Below are positions 4,908 through 5,036 of a stretch of 5,036 nt of DNA, piece by piece. Origin of the DNA: an uncultured Desulfomonile sp. (GTDB lineage Bacteria; Desulfobacterota; Desulfomonilia; Desulfomonilales; Desulfomonilaceae); NCBI GenBank assembly GCA_937915285.1, contig CALDNG010000457.1, positions 1 to 5,036 of the forward strand, read 5' to 3'. The number at the start of each line of letters is the position of its first letter. Positions within the stretch are counted from its first letter, which is position 1. Under the pieces are notes generated by a model. It was not told the origin of the DNA. It did no database searches and was given only the letters and a program-made list of their open reading frames with translations. A program made the translations under genes and the position numbers.

Positions 4908-5036
4908 ATGTCCAAGCATCTGTTTAAACCATTCGTAATGTTTTCCATCCTGGTGGCAGGCTTTGTGTTAATTAACCCGTCCGCTCCGTTGTGCGCGTCG
5001 GAGGAGTCTGCAGGCTCGGGATACATGCTTTTAGAC
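4908..5036 (+). CDS. N-terminus of an exported protein of unknown function (partial)
   Basis: An open frame of 43 codons runs off the right edge. It starts MSKHLFKPF and continues with a hydrophobic stretch of about 15 residues, then NPSAPLCA and an acidic SEE. This is a typical Sec signal peptide with a probable signal-peptidase I site after LCA (residue 30). The Cys is not in a lipobox, so a lipoprotein is unlikely. AAGGGGG (4895-4901) lies 6 bases before ATG 4908; ATG 4905, directly upstream in the same frame, is an alternative. A promoter at 4819-4847 fits. Only about 13 residues of the mature protein are visible, so no family can be assigned. It is divergent from the kinase operon and may share its control region. 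Confidence 0.75.
   Translation, partial: MSKHLFKPFVMFSILVAGFVLINPSAPLCASEESAGSGYMLLD

Overview
This is a bacterial window of roughly even base composition. No rRNA, tRNA, CRISPR array or insertion sequence was recognised. It carries four minus-strand gene units and the first codons of a plus-strand gene at the right edge. Signal peptides, a Sel1-repeat exported protein and Hanks-type signalling suggest a Gram-negative bacterium, perhaps Desulfobacterota (deltaproteobacterial) by style. That placement is an impression from gene content, not a demonstrated assignment.

Layout, left to right. 1-202 holds no firm gene: a possible 3' end of a plus-strand gene to about 84, a T-rich possible minus-strand terminator, and the tail after the Sel1 gene. 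203-871 (minus) encodes an exported protein with four Sel1 repeats. 936-1661 (minus) encodes a YgjP/DUF45 zinc metallopeptidase-like protein with its own good promoter; the Sel1 gene follows it by 64 bp and may be co-transcribed. 1719-2291 is a 570-bp gap with several inverted repeats, short direct repeats and a possible decayed Phd-type antitoxin fragment. 2292-4474 (minus) is a signalling operon: a protein with a cyclic-nucleotide-binding domain fused to a Ser/Thr kinase, followed by a PP2C phosphatase. 4481-4904 is a divergent regulatory region with a promoter facing each way. At 4908 a plus-strand gene for a signal-peptide protein runs off the window.

The main point of interest is the kinase gene. 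Its reading frame is broken by one TGA codon just after the APE motif, at a position that is usually glycine, and the rest of the kinase resumes in the same frame without other damage. Either the gene carries a recent nonsense mutation, or the base is a sequencing error, or the stop is read through. If intact, the protein would resemble a bacterial counterpart of cyclic-nucleotide-dependent kinases (both modules in one chain), with a co-translated PP2C phosphatase as its likely antagonist.

Start sites were revised in several places from Shine-Dalgarno and family-alignment evidence: Sel1 at 871, YgjP at 1661, PP2C at 3017, kinase at 4474.
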